Shown here in pieces: positions 1-7,026 of a DNA stretch of 13,220 bases; the stretch's first letter is position 1, and each line of letters begins with the position of its first letter. The stretch comes from Sulfitobacter sp. (GTDB taxonomy: Bacteria; Pseudomonadota; Alphaproteobacteria; Rhodobacterales; Rhodobacteraceae): NCBI GenBank assembly GCA_024636405.1, contig JAGXHC010000247.1, positions 1 to 13,220 of the forward strand, given 5' to 3'. The position numbers and the translations under genes were made by a program. The notes beneath the pieces are model-generated. The model was not told where the DNA came from and did not search any database. It saw nothing but the letters and a program-made list of their open reading frames with translations.

Positions 1-1445
1 CGCATGATCAGTCGGATACCCAGATCGCGCCAGGTGTCGGTCACGATGGCCAACGCGCTCTCTTCTTCCTGCCGTTCGCCTGCGGTCTCGACGACAAATT
101 CCATCGGTCGTCCGTCCGGCAACTTGCGCAGACCTGACGGCGTGCGTTCTGTCAGGCCCATTTCGTCCAGCAACGCATTGGCTTGATCAAGATCTGTCTG
201 CGACCATGCTGCAAGGTTGGACGCATCGTAAAGCGGGCTGGAGGACAATGCGGTCATCCCCCCCTCCTTTGCCAGTCCGAAATAAAGCGCGCGGTTGATC
301 ATGCGGCGGTCAATGCCAAGGCTCAATGCCCGTCGGAATCGCACGTCGCGCATCACAGCGCGCCAGACCGGATCGGCAAAGTTCAGGTTCGGATAGATTG
401 CGATCTGGCTTGCCGCGCCGTTTGCCCACAGCAGTGTGCGGTAGTTTCCGCCGTCCGCCTCGCCTTTCTTGAGGATCGAGATGTCGGGAAAATCCAGCCC
501 CCGCGCCTGAAGATCGACTTCGCCCGCGTTGGCCTTGGCCGCGATCAGACCGCCACCGACAATCGTCATCTGCACCACGTCGATATAGGGCAATTGCACG
601 CCGCGCGCATCGATCCGGTGATAATAGGGATTGCGCACAAACAACTGCCGCGAGGATTCGTTGCCGGTGGCGTTGATCCACGGCTGCAACGTGGGCAACT
701 GCGTGTTGTCGAATTTGTACATCTCATCGCGCCGGTTGTGCAGCGCGGCCCAGCTGTTCACCCGTGCCTCGTCCACTGCCGCCTGCAACGCTACAGGGTC
801 TGCGAAATCAACGTGGAACTGCCTGAGGTAATGCGCAGGCCGGTAAATGAACGGCGGGCTGGCCTGTGCCAGCAGCGGCAGGAACCCGGCGTTGGGCGCG
901 GCCCATTCAAATACCACCGTCACTGCATCGGGAAAGGTAACAGTCCCCATTTGGCCGCGAACGGACATGAACTCGGGCGGGCCGGTCGGGGTGATTTCTG
1001 CGTTGTTGACGACGCTTTCCCACCAATACCGGAAATCATCAGAGGTGAACGGTGCGCCGTCTGACCAGCGGTGGCCGGGCCGCAGGTGCAGCGTAAACTT
1101 GCGGTCTTCCTCCACGTCCACGGCGCGCAGGATATCGGGATAAAGCGTGTAATCCGGCGCATAGCCCACCAGCCGTGCATACCCATAGACCACCATTTGC
1201 CGCACATCCTTGGAGCGTGATATCAGCGTGCGCATCGTGCCGCCCTGCACCCCGAAACGGCGGCCTTTGGCCTCAAGATCAACCACCAACGGCACTTCCG
1301 GCAGACGGTCCTGCACGGCCGGCAGATCCCCGTTGCGCACCTCCATCTGCCAGAAAATGGTTTCCTGTGCCGCAGGTGCGACAAGCACCGGCTGGGCAAG
1401 CGCCGGCGCGGCGATCAGCAGGCACGCGATCAGCAATCTACGCAT
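1..1445 (-). CDS. ABC transporter substrate-binding protein, family 5 (peptide/opine type), C-terminus cut by window edge
   Basis: Periplasmic binding protein of a peptide/nickel/opine-type ABC importer; it would capture the ligand and deliver it to the permeases. I read an uninterrupted minus-strand frame of 481 codons from ATG at 1445 to the left edge, with no stop in the window. Residues 1-17 form a signal peptide (MRRLLIACLLIAAPALA, likely cut before QPV). Family-5 hallmarks follow: HRWSDGAPFTSDDFRYW at about 125-141, and near residue 370 the segment VRFRRALSLGIDRRMINRAL, matching the usual R-AL-x-AIDR region. Full-length members of this subtype are usually about 550-650 residues, so perhaps 100-150 are missing. 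The start codon lies inside the end of the ATPase gene (8-bp overlap), which suggests translational coupling. The ligand cannot be told from sequence; OppA/YejA-like and opine or sugar-binding relatives are all possible. Confidence 0.9.
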   Translation of the reverse strand, partial: MRRLLIACLLIAAPALAQPVLVAPAAQETIFWQMEVRNGDLPAVQDRLPEVPLVVDLEAKGRRFGVQGGTMRTLISRSKDVRQMVVYGYARLVGYAPDYTLYPDILRAVDVEEDRKFTLHLRPGHRWSDGAPFTSDDFRYWWESVVNNAEITPTGPPEFMSVRGQMGTVTFPDAVTVVFEWAAPNAGFLPLLAQASPPFIYRPAHYLRQFHVDFADPVALQAAVDEARVNSWAALHNRRDEMYKFDNTQLPTLQPWINATGNESSRQLFVRNPYYHRIDARGVQLPYIDVVQMTIVGGGLIAAKANAGEVDLQARGLDFPDISILKKGEADGGNYRTLLWANGAASQIAIYPNLNFADPVWRAVMRDVRFRRALSLGIDRRMINRALYFGLAKEGGMTALSSSPLYDASNLAAWSQTDLDQANALLDEMGLTERTPSGLRKLPDGRPMEFVVETAGERQEEESALAIVTDTWRDLGIRLIM

Positions 1446-3207
1446 GGCACCGCACCATATGTCCCGGCTCCGTCTCGCGCAGATCCGGCGCAGCGGCGCC
1501 GTCGAAACGGAACATCTCGGGCCAGCTTGTCGGCGCGCCGGCCCCGCGCGCGACCAGTTCCAGATCAATCGGGCGGTGCACGTCCGGTTCTGGCTGGGCG
1601 GCGATCAGCGCTTTGGTATAGGGGTGTTGCGGATTATAGAACAACGTATCCGGTGCGGCCTGCTCCACAATCACCCCGGCGCGCATGACCGCGACTTCAT
1701 CCGCGATCCGCGCCACCACGGCAAGGTCATGACTGATGAACAGATAGCTAAGCTGGGCACGGTCGCGGATGTCCTCCAGCAGGGTCAGGATCTGATCCTG
1801 CACCGACACATCCAAAGCACTTGTCGGCTCGTCACAGATCAGCAATCTGGGGTCCAGGGTCAAGGCGCGCGCGATTGACAGACGCTGCCGCTGCCCGCCC
1901 GAAAACGCATGTGGATATCGGCTCATCATATCGGGGCTCAGCCCCACCCAGCGCAGCATTTCGGCGGCTTTCTCGCGCTGATCCGCGCGGCTGCCGATGC
2001 CGTGGATTTCCTGCGGTTCGGTCAGTGCCTGCTGCACGCGCATCCGTGGCGACAGCGATGAATAGGGGTCCTGAAACACCATTTGCGCCTGCCGCTGAAA
2101 GCTGCGGCGTTGCGCGGGGGTCATGGCATGGACCGGCAGAACCGGGGCGCCGTCACCAGCATCAAACATCACTTCGCTGCCCGCGTCAGGCACCTCTGCC
2201 CCCAGCGCCACGCGCGCGCAGGTGGTCTTGCCCGATCCGCTTTCGCCCACCACAGCCATCGTTTTACCGCGCTGCACCACCAGATTAACGTCGCGGCAGG
2301 CTGTGACGGTGACCGGTCGGCGCCAGCCTCCCGCGCGCATCGTGAACGTCTTGGTGACATTGCGCAGCGTCAGGATGGGATCGTCATGTGTGGCCGGGCG
2401 CGCCGGGGCCGCAACCTCCGGGATCATCGGTGCGGCGGCAAAAAGCCGTGCGGTATAGCCATGCGCAGGGGCGCCCAGCACCTCTGCCGCGGTGCCGCTT
2501 TCCATCACGCGCCCACGGTGCATCACCACCACGCGGTCCGCCATATTCGCCACCACGCCCAGATCATGGGTCACAAGGATCACAGCCATGCCGGTCTCTT
2601 CCTGCAGCGCCTTGATCAGCCCCAACACCTGCGCCTGCGTCGTGACATCCAGCGCTGTCGTCGGTTCATCCGCGATCAACAGTTCGGGCTTTGCCACCAT
2701 CGCCATTGCAATCATCGCCCGCTGCCGCATGCCGCCTGACATTTCGAACGGATAGCTGCGCCAAGCCCGTTCAGGATCGCCAAAACCGACGCGCGCGAAA
2801 TTCTCCAGCACCGCGCGTTTCGCTTCGGCGCGGCCCATGTCGCGGTGCAGCCGCAGCACTTCGGCCACCTGATTGCCCAGACGGTGCAGCGGTGACAGTG
2901 ACCGCATCGGTTCCTGAAATATCATCGAGATCCGGTCGCCCCGGATCCGCCGCATCGCCCGTTCCGGCGCCTGCATCAGGTCCGTCACCCCATCCGCCCC
3001 GGCAAACCGCACCGCGCCACCGCGCAACTGGGCCGCATCCGGCAAGATGCGCAGCACCGACCGACACGTCAGCGTCTTGCCCGATCCGCTTTCGCCGACC
3101 AACGCCAGCGTTTCACCTTGCGCCACGGCAAAGCTGACGTCGCTGACCACGGGTGGCGCGGTGCCGAATCCGATTGTCAGTGCTTCTACTTCCAGCAGGG
3201 GCGTCAT
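1438..3207 (-). CDS. ABC transporter ATP-binding protein with two fused ATPase domains (dipeptide/oligopeptide type)
   Basis: Cytoplasmic energy-coupling subunit of the peptide-type importer; DppD-like and DppF-like halves are fused in one 589-residue chain, as in YejF/GsiA-type proteins. Domain 1: Walker A GESGSGKT 38-45, Q-loop Q98, signature MSGGMRQR 156-163, Walker B LLIADEP 176-182, H-loop H214. Domain 2: Walker A 321-328, Q-loop near Q379, signature FSGGQRQR 435-442, Walker B LLICDEP 455-461, H493. Both sites look complete, so both should hydrolyse ATP. HPYTKAL-type segments after domain 2 (528-534), and the equivalent HGYTARL after domain 1, mark the oligopeptide-transporter C-terminal extension. 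I chose ATG 3207 because AGGA sits 5 nt upstream and the protein then begins at the first beta strand; an in-frame ATG at 3291 has no ribosome site. It is first in its operon and overlaps the binding-protein gene by 8 bp. Confidence 0.93.
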   Translation of the reverse strand: MTPLLEVEALTIGFGTAPPVVSDVSFAVAQGETLALVGESGSGKTLTCRSVLRILPDAAQLRGGAVRFAGADGVTDLMQAPERAMRRIRGDRISMIFQEPMRSLSPLHRLGNQVAEVLRLHRDMGRAEAKRAVLENFARVGFGDPERAWRSYPFEMSGGMRQRAMIAMAMVAKPELLIADEPTTALDVTTQAQVLGLIKALQEETGMAVILVTHDLGVVANMADRVVVMHRGRVMESGTAAEVLGAPAHGYTARLFAAAPMIPEVAAPARPATHDDPILTLRNVTKTFTMRAGGWRRPVTVTACRDVNLVVQRGKTMAVVGESGSGKTTCARVALGAEVPDAGSEVMFDAGDGAPVLPVHAMTPAQRRSFQRQAQMVFQDPYSSLSPRMRVQQALTEPQEIHGIGSRADQREKAAEMLRWVGLSPDMMSRYPHAFSGGQRQRLSIARALTLDPRLLICDEPTSALDVSVQDQILTLLEDIRDRAQLSYLFISHDLAVVARIADEVAVMRAGVIVEQAAPDTLFYNPQHPYTKALIAAQPEPDVHRPIDLELVARGAGAPTSWPEMFRFDGAAAPDLRETEPGHMVRCHA

Positions 3208-3358
3208 TGTATTCCTGACCCTGAACCATGCGCGGGTGCCGCCGCCCAGAGTGAAGCCGATTTTCTCCGCCACGTCCATAGCCCGCACCACCGACGCCCA
3301 CTACACATTCGCCCGCCTTTGCCGCATGAAGGGCCAGCGCCAGCAAAAGGAGACCCCG

Positions 3359-3847
3359 ATGAGCCGACTGGATATTTTCATTGCCCGCGTGTCGTCCCAG
3401 CGCGCGTGCCTGAACCACGCGGCCAAACGGACCGCCGACATGCCCGGCCCGGTGTTTGAACTGGGTCTTGGCAACGGGCGCACCTATCACCACATGCGGG
3501 AAATCATACCGGACCGGCAGATTTTCGTGTTCGAGCGCGCGGTGGCCTCGCAACCCGACAGTACGCCGCCCGACGATATGCTGCTGCTGGGCGACGTGCA
3601 TGACACCCTGCCGGCTGCGCTGGCGCGATTCGGTCCGACCGCTTCGTTGATCCACGCGGATCTGGGCGGCCATAATCTGGCCAAGAACGACGCCTTCGCG
3701 CGCGCGATTTCACCGCTGATTGAACCGTTGCTGGCGTCAGGCGGATTGATGGTGTCGAGCGACCGGATGTATTTCGACACGCTGAATGAGGTGGATTTGC
3801 CCCAGGATGCCGTGCCGGGACGGTGTTTCATCTACCGCGCGGGATGA
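3359..3847 (+). CDS. Small class I SAM-dependent methyltransferase of unknown substrate
   Basis: Predicted soluble methyltransferase, 162 residues, which is short for the fold. The SAM-binding motif I is FELGLGNGR (33-41). A beta-2-end acidic residue is present in FVFERAV (E59), a motif II-like LLGDVHDTLP spans 77-86, and a beta-4 segment HADLGGHN spans 99-106. From memory it resembles a family of roughly 160-residue uncharacterised SAM methyltransferases found in Roseobacter-group and other alphaproteobacteria (Pfam Methyltransf_17); I could not search this. ATG 3359 is chosen because AAGGAG lies 6 nt upstream; the frame extends further left but only through sequence antisense to the ABC ATPase. 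It diverges from the ABC operon over 151 bp in which I see no clear promoter or operator. It is separated from the TRAP operon by 221 bp and is probably transcribed alone. The substrate is unknown. Confidence 0.8.
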   Translation: MSRLDIFIARVSSQRACLNHAAKRTADMPGPVFELGLGNGRTYHHMREIIPDRQIFVFERAVASQPDSTPPDDMLLLGDVHDTLPAALARFGPTASLIHADLGGHNLAKNDAFARAISPLIEPLLASGGLMVSSDRMYFDTLNEVDLPQDAVPGRCFIYRAG

Positions 3848-3857
3848 ATGTGCACGC

Positions 3858-3899
3858 GCATCAGGGTCGGGGCATCAGGGTCAGCGCATCAGGCGCTAA
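3858..3899. repeat. Three-copy 14-bp imperfect direct repeat
   Basis: The core GCATCAGG occurs at 3858, 3872 and 3886 with an exact 14-bp period; copies 1 and 2 share GCATCAGGGTC and copy 3 diverges after GCATCAGG. It lies just after the methyltransferase stop codon and is non-coding on the plus strand. It could be slippage-derived sequence or spaced binding sites; 14 bp is not a helical multiple, so same-face protein binding is not favoured. Confidence 0.6.
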
Positions 3900-3912
3900 C
3901 ACCTGACGATCG

Positions 3913-3944
3913 GCGGCGCGCGCAGCTACGCAGGTCCGCGCCGC
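3913..3944 (+). terminator. GC-rich stem-loop downstream of the methyltransferase gene
   Basis: A perfect 8-bp inverted repeat, GCGGCGCG (3913-3920) and CGCGCCGC (3937-3944), with a 16-nt loop. It sits 66 bp after the methyltransferase stop codon and 125 bp before the next gene. There is no T-tract after the stem, so it is not a classical intrinsic terminator. It could be a 3'-end-stabilising hairpin or a Rho-assisted stop separating the methyltransferase from the TRAP operon. In GC-rich DNA a chance stem is possible. Confidence 0.3.
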
Positions 3945-3977
3945 ATCAGCAATTGACCGCCACCATTCAACTTTTGC

Positions 3978-4006
3978 TTGCGCCATCTGCGACAGCCGTC
4001 TAGTTT
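3978..4006 (+). promoter_or_regulatory. Weak sigma-70-like promoter candidate for the TRAP/beta-oxidation operon
   Basis: TTGCGC (3978-3983) and TAGTTT (4001-4006) are separated by 17 bp, giving a predicted transcription start near 4013. The -10 box is poor. The main support is position: the region upstream of the operon is comparatively AT-rich, and the palindrome at 4020-4038 would then cover the start of the transcript, as expected for a repressor site. Another weak -35-like hexamer, TTGACC, lies at 3953. Confidence 0.25.
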
Positions 4007-4019
4007 GCCCTTCGGAAGA

Positions 4020-4038
4020 AGTGAAACACAGTTTCACT
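4020..4038. promoter_or_regulatory. Perfect 19-bp palindromic operator, probably for the IclR-family regulator of this operon
   Basis: AGTGAAAC-ACA-GTTTCACT is a perfect inverted repeat of 8-bp arms around a 3-bp spacer, 30 bp before the TRAP binding-protein start codon. IclR-family proteins commonly bind short palindromes of this layout; the KdgR box of enterobacteria has the same TGAAA...TTTCA core (from memory). The operon contains its own IclR-family gene at 7023-7823, so autoregulation through this site is the simplest reading. The regulator-operator pairing is inference; the palindrome itself is directly visible. Confidence 0.7.
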
Positions 4039-4068
4039 ATGCAAAACAATCCTTGGGAGGGGATATAT

Positions 4069-5124
4069 ATGACATTTCTGAAATCCATGACGCTTGCCGC
4101 CACTGTGGCGCTTACCGGCACCTTCGCCAGTGCCGAAGTCGTGCTGATCCACGGCGAGGCAGGCCCAAATCGCGGCGCACGCGCGGATGCGCTGCAATGG
4201 TTCGCGGACCAACTCTCCGAGCGGTCGAACGGCGACATCAAGGTTGACCTGCAGTGGGGCGGCGCGCTGTTCAAATCAAACGCAGCGGTTCAGTCCATCG
4301 CAGATGGCGTGGCGGACATGGGCTCTGTCATTGCGGTCTACTACCCGCAGGAAATGGCCGGCTATGGCATCGCCGATCTGCCCGTCAACAATCCCGACGC
4401 CTGGGTCGGCATGCGCGCCACGGACGAACTGATGCGCACCAGCCCTGAAATTCAGGCGGATCTGGCGGATAAAAACCTTGTCTATATCGGCACATGGACC
4501 ACAAGCCAGGTCAACATCGGCTGCAAGGGCGACGCGATCCGTTCCGTTGCCGACATCAAAGGCAAGAAGGTCCGCGGCGTTGGCGCCTACGGCAAGGTCT
4601 TTGGCGAACAGGGCGCGAACATGGTCAACATGGACATTTACGACGCCTATCAGGGCCTTGATACCGGTCTTATCGATTGCAGCCAGGGCTACAGCTATGC
4701 CGTGGCCGCATTGAAGCAAGCCGAAGTCATGGACAACTACACCCTGCTTAACTGGGGTCAGGTCGGTGGCCTTGGCATCTTCATGAACAAGGACACATAC
4801 GACACGCTGACCGAAGGCCAACAGACGCTGCTGGGGCAGGTCGGGTCCGATATGGCGGATGAATTCGGCCGCTTGATCAACGACGCCAACGACAAGGCAA
4901 TCGCGTCAATGAAAGAAGCAGGCGTCGAAGTGATTGAACTGCCCGAAGCCGAGCGTGCGCAACTTGTCGACGGGGGCAAGAAATTCCTCGACGAATGGGT
5001 GCAGACCGCAGACTCGGCCGGCCTTCCGGGTGAACAGCTGTTGTCGGACTATCAGGCGCTGATCACCAAGTTCACCGAAAAGCGCGATGCAGACGGCTAC
5101 CCTTGGGATGCCAAAACCAACTGA
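4069..5124 (+). CDS. dctP: TRAP transporter substrate-binding protein (DctP family)
   Basis: Periplasmic receptor of a tripartite ATP-independent importer, which brings in organic acids using an ion gradient; 351 residues, normal for the family. The signal peptide is 1-22 (TGTFASA, cut before EVVLIHGEAGP). The segment IKGKKVRGVGAYGK (163-176) carries R169 at the position where DctP-type receptors hold the conserved arginine that salt-bridges the ligand carboxylate. The following MDIYDAYQGLDTGLIDC matches the usual helix-and-turn region. Two cysteines, C152 and C204, lie in the mature protein and could pair in the periplasm. ATG 4069 is chosen for GGGAGGGG 6 nt upstream and for the signal peptide at the N-terminus; an in-frame GTG at 4021 falls inside the operator and lacks a ribosome site. 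It is the first gene of the operon. The ligand is not determined by sequence; a carboxylate is expected. Confidence 0.93.
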   Translation: MTFLKSMTLAATVALTGTFASAEVVLIHGEAGPNRGARADALQWFADQLSERSNGDIKVDLQWGGALFKSNAAVQSIADGVADMGSVIAVYYPQEMAGYGIADLPVNNPDAWVGMRATDELMRTSPEIQADLADKNLVYIGTWTTSQVNIGCKGDAIRSVADIKGKKVRGVGAYGKVFGEQGANMVNMDIYDAYQGLDTGLIDCSQGYSYAVAALKQAEVMDNYTLLNWGQVGGLGIFMNKDTYDTLTEGQQTLLGQVGSDMADEFGRLINDANDKAIASMKEAGVEVIELPEAERAQLVDGGKKFLDEWVQTADSAGLPGEQLLSDYQALITKFTEKRDADGYPWDAKTN

Positions 5125-5152
5125 TCCGCAACAGGCAAAAGGGGGGCAAACC

Positions 5153-5686
5153 ATGTTGGTACCATTGGAAAAGATCTTGCTGGGACTGGGCGCGCTTGCG
5201 GTCATCCTGCTGGGTGTTCTGATCACGACCAATGTGGTGGCCCGCGCCGTTTTCGGCGGGCAGGTCCCTGACAGTGTCACGATGGTGCGCGAACTTATGG
5301 TCGCCGCCATCGTCCTGCCCCTTGCCGCCGCCACCGCCGCGCGCGCCCATGTGAGCGTGGCATTCCTGTCTGACCGCTTTGGCGTGCGCCTGCGGTCCTG
5401 GCTGATCGTGGCCGGATCGGTGATCGGCCTGATCGCCCTCGCGCCGCTGATCTGGGCCGGCGGGCGCGAGTTTCTCAGCGTTTGGGAAAAGGGCAGCTTT
5501 TTCTACGGCGACCTGAACCTGCCCAAATGGCCCGGCCGATTGATCTTTGTGATTGGCATCACCGCCACCTTCCTGCGGTTATCCGAGCTGGTCTGGCGCG
5601 ACATCGGCACCATCCGCGCGGGCGGCACCGTGTCGGATGAACAGCAACACGCGGGCGATCTGCTTGCTGAAAAGGACGCACTTTAA
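5153..5686 (+). CDS. dctQ: TRAP transporter small membrane subunit (DctQ family)
   Basis: Small inner-membrane subunit that pairs with the large subunit of the TRAP importer; 177 residues. Four hydrophobic segments are visible at about 8-29, 46-64, 83-105 and 129-146, the family's standard topology. The segment TTNVVARAVFGGQVPDS after helix 1 and VRELMVAAIVLPLAAA in helix 2 are typical of DctQ, as is the AARAHVSVAFL that follows. The start at 5153 has a purine-rich AAAAGGGGGG run shortly upstream and places helix 1 at the N-terminus; upstream in-frame codons overlap the end of the receptor gene. It lies 28 bp after the receptor gene, and its stop codon overlaps the start codon of the large subunit (TAATG), so the two membrane subunits are probably made in equal amounts. 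Confidence 0.92.
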   Translation: MLVPLEKILLGLGALAVILLGVLITTNVVARAVFGGQVPDSVTMVRELMVAAIVLPLAAATAARAHVSVAFLSDRFGVRLRSWLIVAGSVIGLIALAPLIWAGGREFLSVWEKGSFFYGDLNLPKWPGRLIFVIGITATFLRLSELVWRDIGTIRAGGTVSDEQQHAGDLLAEKDAL

Positions 5687-7026
5687 TGGATGCTTCCACC
5701 ATCGGCCTGATCGCCTTTGCCGCGGTCTTGATCCTGCTGGCGCTGCGGGTGCCCATCGCCTTCACGCTTGCCGCTGTCGCCACTGTCGGCACCTTCATGA
5801 TATTCGCCTTTCGCACCGGCACCTTCATGCCTGAACGTGCGATCCGGGCCACCACGTCAATGGTGTTTTCAAACTCCTTTGATCTGATCCATTCCTACGA
5901 TCTGTCGATGATCCCGCTTTTTGTCGCATTGGGCCACATCGCCTACAGGGCTGACATCACGACCAAAATCTACCACGCCGCCAAGGTCTGGCTTACCCGT
6001 CTGCCGGGCGGCGTTGCGATGGCCTCTGTCATGGGCTGCGGCGGGTTTTCCGCCATCACCGGCAGTTCCATCGCCTGCGCCTCGACCATGGGCAAGATCT
6101 GCACCCCCGAAATGCTGCGCATGGGATATGATCCGCGCCTTGCAACGGCGAGCGTCGCGGCGGGCGGCACGCTGGGCTCGCTTATTCCACCGTCGGTATT
6201 GTTCATCATCTACGGGATCTTCACCGAAACCTCGATCTCATCGCTGTTTCTGGCGGGGATTCTGCCCGGACTGCTGACGCTGACGGGCTTTATCGTGGTG
6301 ATTGCCGTCTGGGTCTGGGTCTCGCCCGAAATCGCACCCTCCACGGACACCCGCTATACCACCCGCGAACGCATGTACGCGGCCTTTGACAGCTGGCCCG
6401 CCGTGCTGCTGTTCGTGCTGATCATCGGCGGCATTTACGGCGGCATCTTCACCGCAACCGAAGCGGCTGCCGTCTGTGTTGTCTGCGCCACCGCAATCGG
6501 CTTTGCCCAACGCAAGCTGACGGTGTCGGGCCTGTGGGACGCGGTCAAGGAAACCTGCGTGCAGACCTCGGCGATTTTCCTGATCGCCGCCGCCGCCAAG
6601 ATATTCGTCGCCTTCATCGCGCTGACCGGTGTTGCCTCTACCATTGTGGGCGCGGTCGCGGATGCGCAACTGTCGCTGGTGGTGCTAATGATCTGCATCG
6701 CCGCGATCTATCTGCTGCTGGGCATGTTTCTGGATCCCAGCGGCATCATGGTGCTGACGCTGCCGCTGATGATCCCGCTGGTCGAAAGCTATGACCTTAA
6801 CCTGATCTGGTTCGGCGTCGTGGTGATCAAGCTGCTGGAAATCGGGCTGATCACACCGCCTGTGGGGCTCAACGTCTTTGTCATCGCCAATGTGGTGGGC
6901 CGCGATGCGCCGATTGACAAGATCTTTGCCGGCATCACCCGGTTCCTCAGTGTGGATATAATCGTTCTGATCCTGATCATGTCCTTCCCGGTGATATCCC
7001 TGCTGATCCCGATGGCCGCGCGATGA
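5686..7026 (+). CDS. dctM: TRAP transporter large membrane subunit (DctM family)
   Basis: Transport-channel subunit in the inner membrane, about 12 membrane segments over 446 residues, the normal size. Landmarks are the N-terminal LRVPIAFTL (20-28), the glycine/serine-rich GCGGFSAITGSSIACASTMG (117-136), the AAGGTLGSLIPPS motif (158-170) followed by IIYGIFTETSISSLFLAGILPG, and near the C-terminus GLITPPVGLNVFV (387-399). The two SLIPPS/LITPPVG stretches are the inverted-repeat hairpin regions of this transporter superfamily, thought to form the substrate and sodium sites. It overlaps the small subunit by 1 bp upstream and the regulator gene by 4 bp downstream (ATGA). No damage is seen. Confidence 0.95.
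   Translation: MDASTIGLIAFAAVLILLALRVPIAFTLAAVATVGTFMIFAFRTGTFMPERAIRATTSMVFSNSFDLIHSYDLSMIPLFVALGHIAYRADITTKIYHAAKVWLTRLPGGVAMASVMGCGGFSAITGSSIACASTMGKICTPEMLRMGYDPRLATASVAAGGTLGSLIPPSVLFIIYGIFTETSISSLFLAGILPGLLTLTGFIVVIAVWVWVSPEIAPSTDTRYTTRERMYAAFDSWPAVLLFVLIIGGIYGGIFTATEAAAVCVVCATAIGFAQRKLTVSGLWDAVKETCVQTSAIFLIAAAAKIFVAFIALTGVASTIVGAVADAQLSLVVLMICIAAIYLLLGMFLDPSGIMVLTLPLMIPLVESYDLNLIWFGVVVIKLLEIGLITPPVGLNVFVIANVVGRDAPIDKIFAGITRFLSVDIIVLILIMSFPVISLLIPMAAR

Noticed and set aside
183..1064. Long open frame on the plus strand (293 codons)
   Set aside because: It is antisense to the family-5 binding protein, has no recognisable domain and is rich in H, R and C, as expected from the complement of high-GC coding sequence.
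1..1445. Possible pseudogene, because the left end has no complete minus-strand frame with a stop
   Set aside because: Codon-by-codon reading of the minus strand from 1445 to the edge shows no stop or frameshift; the gene is simply cut by the window edge.
3208..3291. N-terminal extension of the ABC ATPase from ATG 3291
   Set aside because: No ribosome site precedes it and the extra 28 residues lie outside the ATPase fold; ATG 3207 has AGGA at good spacing.
3889..3906. Short TCAGG...CCTGA inverted repeat
   Set aside because: Only 5 bp of stem around an 8-bp loop, built partly from the third direct-repeat copy; too weak to call.
3861..4274. Minus-strand open frame of 137 codons across the intergenic region
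   Set aside because: It runs antisense into the TRAP receptor gene, has no ribosome site at its ATGs and no recognisable family; its C-terminal part is only the 14-bp repeat read in reverse.
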